A stretch of DNA of 64,000 bases, taken from assembly GCA_964538275.1 (NCBI GenBank), contig CAZIFW010000003.1, positions 1-64,000 of the forward strand, written 5' to 3'. The stretch comes from CANIGN01 sp964538275. GTDB lineage: Bacteria; Bdellovibrionota; UBA2428. Both the position numbers and the translations under genes were made by a program. Within the stretch, counting starts at the first letter, position 1. Every line of letters begins with the position of its first letter. Below, piece after piece: positions 60,958 to 64,000 of the stretch. Under the pieces are notes generated by a model. The model was not told the origin of the DNA. It did not search any database and saw only the letters and a list, made by a program, of their open reading frames with translations.

Positions 60958-61317
60958 TTATTGACGGACACCAATGTAGTGCCAATTTAAACCGGGCCCC
61001 GTTCCGTTGACATGACCTTTAATTTTTCCATCCGAGATTAGCTCTATTGTGGTATTGCCTTTTTCACCCGAAGCAAATTGCCATTCATAAATACCATTTT
61101 TGCCATTAAATTTTCCGACTCCCGCCCAGCTTTGTCCTACCCCTCTTACACTAAACATGTCTTCGTGAGGATTGAAAATTTCTAGCTGGCCGCTAGGCTT
61201 CAGATCTGCTTCGTTGTAGAGATCATACGTCCCAATAATTTTTTTTGATGTATCGAGGCTTGATGAAAACAATCCTGGAATAATTAGAAAAGTGCAAAAA
61301 ATAATAAGCGACTTCAT
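60958..61317 (-). CDS. Small secreted beta-rich protein, function unknown
   Basis: 119 residues with a signal peptide (about 1-19). The mature part is beta-rich and Gly-rich (GTYDLYNEADLKPSGQLEIFN, SVRGVGQSWAGVGKFNGKNGIYEWQFASGEKGNTTIELISDG), possibly a small beta-barrel or lipocalin-like fold. No family was recognised. It is isolated, with its own upstream region. The 297-bp stretch 61318-61614 is A/T-rich and holds no other convincing gene, only the FliA-like element at its right end. Confidence 0.55.
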   Translation of the reverse strand: MKSLIIFCTFLIIPGLFSSSLDTSKKIIGTYDLYNEADLKPSGQLEIFNPHEDMFSVRGVGQSWAGVGKFNGKNGIYEWQFASGEKGNTTIELISDGKIKGHVNGTGPGLNWHYIGVRQ

Positions 61318-61579
61318 AAATGTATTTTAACATTGCAATAAATATGTTGAGTTTTTTCGCGCTGCCATACTTTTGGCAATTCTTAAATAAAACTCTAATT
61401 TTTTCTTGAAGACGCTCGGTAGAATAGCGAGGCCCGTATCTAAAACCATTTCTTAACATAATGCAAATAAAGCGACTGTAGTGCAGCACTTGGGGGGCGG
61501 CTTTTAATGTTCTTTTGTCAAAAATTTGTCCTGGCTCAGCTGATTTTGTTTAGTTCGCTGATTGGAATGCTGAATTCAT

Positions 61580-61607
61580 TAATGATTTTCTAAATTCACG
61601 CCGATAA
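61580..61607 (+). promoter_or_regulatory. Sigma-28-like promoter before the membrane protein-tadA unit
   Basis: TAATGATT (61580-61587), 12 bases and GCCGATAA (61600-61607) match FliA at 6/8 and 8/8 with one extra spacer base. The -10 ends 7 bases before the GTG at 61615. The element drives toward the orphan tadA gene. Confidence 0.5.
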
Positions 61608-61614
61608 AAATGGA

Positions 61615-61953
61615 GTGAAAAAACGGGAAGGTACCGCGTCAGAACGAGCGAGCGCTATGGTTTTGGGTGGTGCGTTGTGTTCGCGAGAAAGTGGTAAATA
61701 CCCAGGCCCGCTTTTTGCACGGAAGAAAAACAATTATTTAGGAAAGTTTTTTCTTTTTATGTTGTTTGTAGGAACTGGATTATTTTTTTGGGACAGCGGT
61801 AGAAATAGAATCACTCAATACGCTGGCAAATTTTTTAAATCAGACAAAATAGTTAAGAGATCACTCGCAAGCGAAGAGCCAGCAAATGCTGTGATGCTTG
61901 TACCTAACTCAAAATCTAAAGAGCAAGGACAAGAACTCGGAAATGAAAGATAA
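61615..61953 (+). CDS. Single-span membrane protein upstream of an orphan tadA
   Basis: 112 residues with a GTG start; GGAG runs into this codon, so the start may instead be the ATG at 61657. There is a single membrane span at about 43-62 (FFLFMLFVGTGLFFW) with a basic N-terminal part and a polar C-terminal tail. No family was recognised. It overlaps the start of the tadA paralogue by 11 bp, and both follow a FliA-like promoter, so they should be produced together. It could be an anchor or regulator for that ATPase. Confidence 0.5.
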   Translation: MKKREGTASERASAMVLGGALCSRESGKYPGPLFARKKNNYLGKFFLFMLFVGTGLFFWDSGRNRITQYAGKFFKSDKIVKRSLASEEPANAVMLVPNSKSKEQGQELGNER

Positions 61954-63046
61954 TAAATCCATTGCTAAACTAGGACTCGACTTTGGTCCCCTAGAAGTGC
62001 TCATGAATGATCCAACCATTACCGAAATTATGGTGAATGGTACTAAGAAAATTTTTATCGAAAGCCGTGGTGTTCTAAAAAGTACGCCGTTGTTTTTCCA
62101 AGATGATACTCAACTCTATAATTTGATTCACGAGATAGCTTCTTTTTTGGGTAAAAACCTAGACGAACAATCTCTTACCCTTGATGGGCGACTCCCGGAT
62201 GGGTCGCGCATCAATATTGTAATGCCGCCCGCTGCTGTGGATGGCCCCTCAATAACAATTCGTAAGTTCTCTCCGTTATCTCTTACTCACGAGCATCTTT
62301 TAAAAGCTGAGATGTTCGATGAAAGAATGGCTTATTTTATACAATGCTGCGTAAGTGCTCGTATCAACATGATTGTTTGTGGTGGAACGGGCTCTGGTAA
62401 AACTACGCTTTTAAACGTTCTAACTTCATTTATTGATCCGCACGAACGTGTGGTGAGTATTGAAGATGCTGCTGAATTGAAAATTCAAATTCCAAATCTT
62501 GTGCGATTAGAAGCTCGCCCAGGAAATTTGCGAGATGTCCCTCCTGTGACGATTCGCCACTTAGTGATCAACGCCCTTCGTATGCGTCCCGATAGAATTA
62601 TTATTGGTGAGTGTCGAGGAAGCGAAGCTATCGATATGCTTTTTGCTATGAATACAGGTCACGAAGGAAGCATGACAACCGTGCACTCCAATACGGCTCG
62701 CGATGCTATTCGCCGCATTGAAGCCATGTGCTTGCTTGCTGGTACCGATTTACCCTTAAAAACTATTCGAGAATATGTATCGAGTGCTGTTCAATTAGTG
62801 ATTAACGTTCAACGCGGCCAAGACGGCAAAAGAAGAATTGTAGAGATGATTGAAATCGCCGGCATGGAAGGTGAAGTGATCACTACTCAGGAGATTTTTA
62901 AATACAACATGCGTGAAGCACGTTTTACAACTCCAGGTTTTGTGCCACGTTTTGTGCAAAAGTTTCAGCAACGTGGGATTCAGTTTCCGCCGGATTTCTT
63001 TTCAGATAAATACGATAAGTATAAAATATCTCGTAAAGCTGGATAG
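61943..63046 (+). CDS. TadA/CpaF-family secretion ATPase, stand-alone paralogue
   Basis: 367 residues from the ATG at 61943; longer starts fall inside the preceding gene. It has FGPLEVLMNDPTITEIMVNG at the entry, a Walker A GGTGSGKTT (about 149), EDAAEL, Walker B IIGECRGSEAI and a His box TVHSNT. It is a clear paralogue of the C-terminal half of the fused ATPase at 33453 but lacks the TadZ part. Only one set of platform genes (tadB, tadC) is in the window, so it may drive a second pilus or serve as an alternative motor for the same one. Confidence 0.9.
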   Translation: MKDNKSIAKLGLDFGPLEVLMNDPTITEIMVNGTKKIFIESRGVLKSTPLFFQDDTQLYNLIHEIASFLGKNLDEQSLTLDGRLPDGSRINIVMPPAAVDGPSITIRKFSPLSLTHEHLLKAEMFDERMAYFIQCCVSARINMIVCGGTGSGKTTLLNVLTSFIDPHERVVSIEDAAELKIQIPNLVRLEARPGNLRDVPPVTIRHLVINALRMRPDRIIIGECRGSEAIDMLFAMNTGHEGSMTTVHSNTARDAIRRIEAMCLLAGTDLPLKTIREYVSSAVQLVINVQRGQDGKRRIVEMIEIAGMEGEVITTQEIFKYNMREARFTTPGFVPRFVQKFQQRGIQFPPDFFSDKYDKYKISRKAG

Positions 63047-63048
63047 TC

Positions 63049-64000
63049 TTATATGTCTTCTCGAAAAATCATTTTTCGATAAGTCTCTTTAATGGATTCA
63101 TCCACAACCCTGAAAAATTGTAGATCCACATGCTTGTTGCTATCTGTTGGATTAAATGAAATTCCCCATAGAGGATCGAGGGTGTTGGGAATAGTAGCGT
63201 ATCTTAAATCTCCCACAACAATTGGAAATGAAGTTTTTTCTACCAAGTAATCATCTGAAAACCAGTTAAAGCGTGCAATGTCTTTAGCTAGCGTTGAATC
63301 TGCTGCAGGAACCGGTACAAGATTGTTGGGAGACCATTTTTTTATATTAGACCCCTCGTAAACTTTTGCACCTATAAAAGGCACCGTGTTTACGGCATCT
63401 ACGTAAAAATAACCATCATTTGTTTCGTACAGTGTTCTCCAAAGTGCCAATGTTCCAATGCTAGGTTTAGCTTCGATGCGTACATAATTATGAGCGCGAC
63501 TGGATGCCAGTTCTTTAGCCACAGCCGTAGCTGCTTCTCTTTGGTAAACACCAAATAAGAGATAAGCAATCATGTAGGCAAATGTGTAGCGAGCAAGGCG
63601 TAAGCTCTTTATTCGGTCAGCCCACAACACGGCAATCAACGCTGGCACTGTAAAAAGTGGGTCAATGATAGCAATGTTATTCCAGGCCACGCGCATATTT
63701 GAGAAAGGCCAAAGAAGTTGAGTGCCGTAGCTTGTGCATGCATCCAGAAGACCGTGAGTGAATACTCCCAAGAAGGCATAAAGATAAACTTCTTTGAGGG
63801 GTATTTTTTTCTTCGACACATACCAAACAAGTAGAGCAACAGGGATAGCCAGTATCGGAACCATTATGAATGAGTGAGTAAAGTGACGGTGATATTCAAT
63901 TGAGAGCAATGGATCGACAGATGACTTGATAAGAACATCAATGTCGGGAAGAACTCCTCCTAAGACTCCTGCTATTCCAGCAATTTTTAAATTTTCTTTT
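63049..64000 (-). CDS. YdjM-like DUF457 membrane-bound metal-dependent hydrolase (partial, N-terminus off the right edge)
   Basis: The frame is open to the right edge. The visible N-terminal part reads AGIAGVLGGVLPDIDVL followed by EYHRHFTHSF, the metal-binding Asp and HRHFTHS motifs of the DUF457/YdjM family, and then at least four membrane spans (about to residue 135) with FLGVFTHGLLDACTSYGTQLLWPF, another conserved motif. The C-terminal half is a soluble domain of about 160 residues. The family is predicted to be metal-dependent and membrane-bound; its substrate is unknown, and in E. coli ydjM is LexA-regulated. It is convergent with the tadA paralogue. Confidence 0.85.
   Translation of the reverse strand, partial: KENLKIAGIAGVLGGVLPDIDVLIKSSVDPLLSIEYHRHFTHSFIMVPILAIPVALLVWYVSKKKIPLKEVYLYAFLGVFTHGLLDACTSYGTQLLWPFSNMRVAWNNIAIIDPLFTVPALIAVLWADRIKSLRLARYTFAYMIAYLLFGVYQREAATAVAKELASSRAHNYVRIEAKPSIGTLALWRTLYETNDGYFYVDAVNTVPFIGAKVYEGSNIKKWSPNNLVPVPAADSTLAKDIARFNWFSDDYLVEKTSFPIVVGDLRYATIPNTLDPLWGISFNPTDSNKHVDLQFFRVVDESIKETYRKMIFREDI

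Noticed and set aside
61223..61489. Minus-strand 88-codon frame overlapping the start of the small secreted gene at 60958-61317
   Set aside because: It overlaps a gene with a clear signal peptide, has no ribosome site and has odd aromatic-rich composition; most likely a chance frame.
1..64000. CRISPR arrays, tRNA/rRNA genes, insertion sequences and prophage
   Set aside because: No regularly spaced repeats, no T-loop or rRNA sequence, and no transposase or phage structural genes were recognised; a covariance-model search could still find a tRNA.

Overview
The window looks like a chromosomal stretch of a low-to-moderate GC, Gram-negative, predatory-type bacterium, most likely Bdellovibrionota or a close relative (inference, about 0.6). 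The reasons are a divided Tad/Flp (type IVb) pilus system with forkhead-associated (FHA) proteins, many secreted hydrolases and lipoproteins, a meso-diaminopimelate MurE, LPS-export proteins, and sigma-28 (FliA)-like promoter motifs in front of pilus genes. No rRNA, tRNA, insertion sequence, prophage or CRISPR array was recognised.

Layout. (1) 1-4765, minus strand: tadC, a DUF192 protein and three FHA-domain proteins in one tightly overlapping operon behind a near-consensus FliA promoter. (2) 4873-12030: LD-carboxypeptidase, an outer-membrane-like protein, an App1-type phosphatase, small envelope proteins, and a ferredoxin-bcp pair in which bcp carries a histone H1-like Lys/Ala extension and is out of frame at an A9 run. 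(3) 12120-17297: cysK, cysE, nadE, an orphan parB, and a PepSY-cytochrome b561 pair. (4) 17307-23438: an LptC/LptA-like protein and a short division-cell wall cluster (rsmH, ftsL-like, ftsI, murE). (5) 23563-28794: an RNA m5C methyltransferase, a large lipoprotein and a gluzincin-type lipoprotein.

(6) 28939-36481 holds the main Tad locus: three Flp-like pilins, two TadE/F-like pseudopilins, cpaB, cpaC, a fused cpaE-cpaF (TadZ-TadA) gene and tadB. (7) 36503-41765 is an accessory surface region: a His-rich small protein behind a consensus promoter, a secreted YD-repeat protein, small secreted proteins, a frameshifted alpha/beta hydrolase and a trypsin-like protease. (8) 41840-60847 is mostly housekeeping (asnS, M3 peptidase, citrate synthase, thioesterase, alaS, xer recombinase, ygfZ, M14 carboxypeptidase, coaE, cinA), interrupted by a long prepilin-type protein with eight Cys-bounded repeats. 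(9) 60958-64000: a small secreted protein, a membrane protein followed by a second stand-alone TadA ATPase, and a DUF457 (YdjM-like) membrane protein running off the right edge.

The most coherent system is a type IVb pilus machine spread over at least three transcription units. Sigma-28-like elements sit before tadC, cpaB, the Cys-repeat prepilin and the orphan tadA unit, which suggests co-regulation with motility. No prepilin peptidase, TadD or TadG was seen, so the rest must lie elsewhere.
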